Shown here: in pieces, positions 41,362 to 41,447 of the stretch
Numbering within the stretch: the first letter of the stretch is position 1
How the letters are laid out: every line of letters begins with the position of its first letter
Assembly (NCBI GenBank): GCA_946405575.1
Contig: CAMJHP010000023.1
Coordinates: forward strand, 1-41,447
Length of the DNA: 41,447 nt
Source of the DNA: an uncultured Bacteroidales bacterium
GTDB lineage: Bacteria > Bacteroidota > Bacteroidia > Bacteroidales > F082
Direction: 5' to 3'
Program-made: the position numbers and the translations under genes
The notes under the pieces: model-generated
What the model saw: only the letters and a program-made list of their open reading frames with translations
Database searches by the model: none
Told to the model about the DNA's origin: nothing

Positions 41362-41447
41362 CTGAATCGGTTTAAATCGTAAAAAGAAAAAAACTATCTA
41401 TTCTTATGAATTAGCAATGGCTTTTTGAAAGTTTTTTTATGTAGGAG

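Overview
The window looks like a chromosomal segment of an uncultured member of the Bacteroidales (Bacteroidota). The evidence is Bacteroidota-type promoters (-7 boxes of the form TAnnTTTG just upstream of many genes), few Shine-Dalgarno sequences, the lineage-typical gene order ftsX - DUF3098 - uppP - truB - queA, and type IX secretion (T9SS) components and cargo (PorZ, GldH, several proteins with C-terminal sorting domains). No rRNA, complete insertion sequence, prophage or CRISPR array was seen; the genus cannot be named from sequence alone.

Left edge (1-7746, minus strand) is an accessory defence-type operon. It encodes a PLD-nuclease/SNF2 helicase, an AlbA_2 (Schlafen-like)/HATPase protein with an internal heptapeptide repeat, and an Eco57I-like adenine methyltransferase cut by the window edge. 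It begins 21 bp after a methylcrotonyl-CoA-carboxylase-like carboxyltransferase gene (7768-9375). To the right, on the plus strand, lies a core block: ftsX, DUF3098, uppP, truB, queA and glycyl-tRNA synthetase (9497-15258).

Positions 15541-22987 hold three consecutive secreted T9SS cargo genes: a BNR/Asp-box protein, a 1000-residue BspA-LRR/GLUG protein and a WD/propeller-like protein. The last overlaps by ATGA the gene for a membrane-bound TPR-HTH regulator, so cargo and regulator are probably one transcription unit. Palindromic repeats lie inside the sorting-domain coding sequence of two of the three cargo genes. Next come a nitrilase-family amidase, tadA, a convergent ClC chloride channel gene, exonuclease III (xth), a tRNA-Arg(CCT), porZ and recO.

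Positions 30622-35934 (minus strand) carry gldH, a Wza-like export lipoprotein, a Wzc-like tyrosine autokinase with a Tyr-Gly repeat tail, a NusG-like (UpxY-type) antiterminator and a coiled-coil membrane protein of unknown role. The right end has mrdA (PBP2) and rodA for cell elongation, and a convergent pair of adenine deaminase and GNAT acetyltransferase.

The most unusual parts are (i) the three-gene PLD-SNF2 / AlbA_2 / Eco57I-MTase operon, with domain content recalling DISARM and related systems but a different arrangement, and (ii) the palindromic repeats that have become part of protein-coding sequence in secreted proteins and at the end of the amidase gene.
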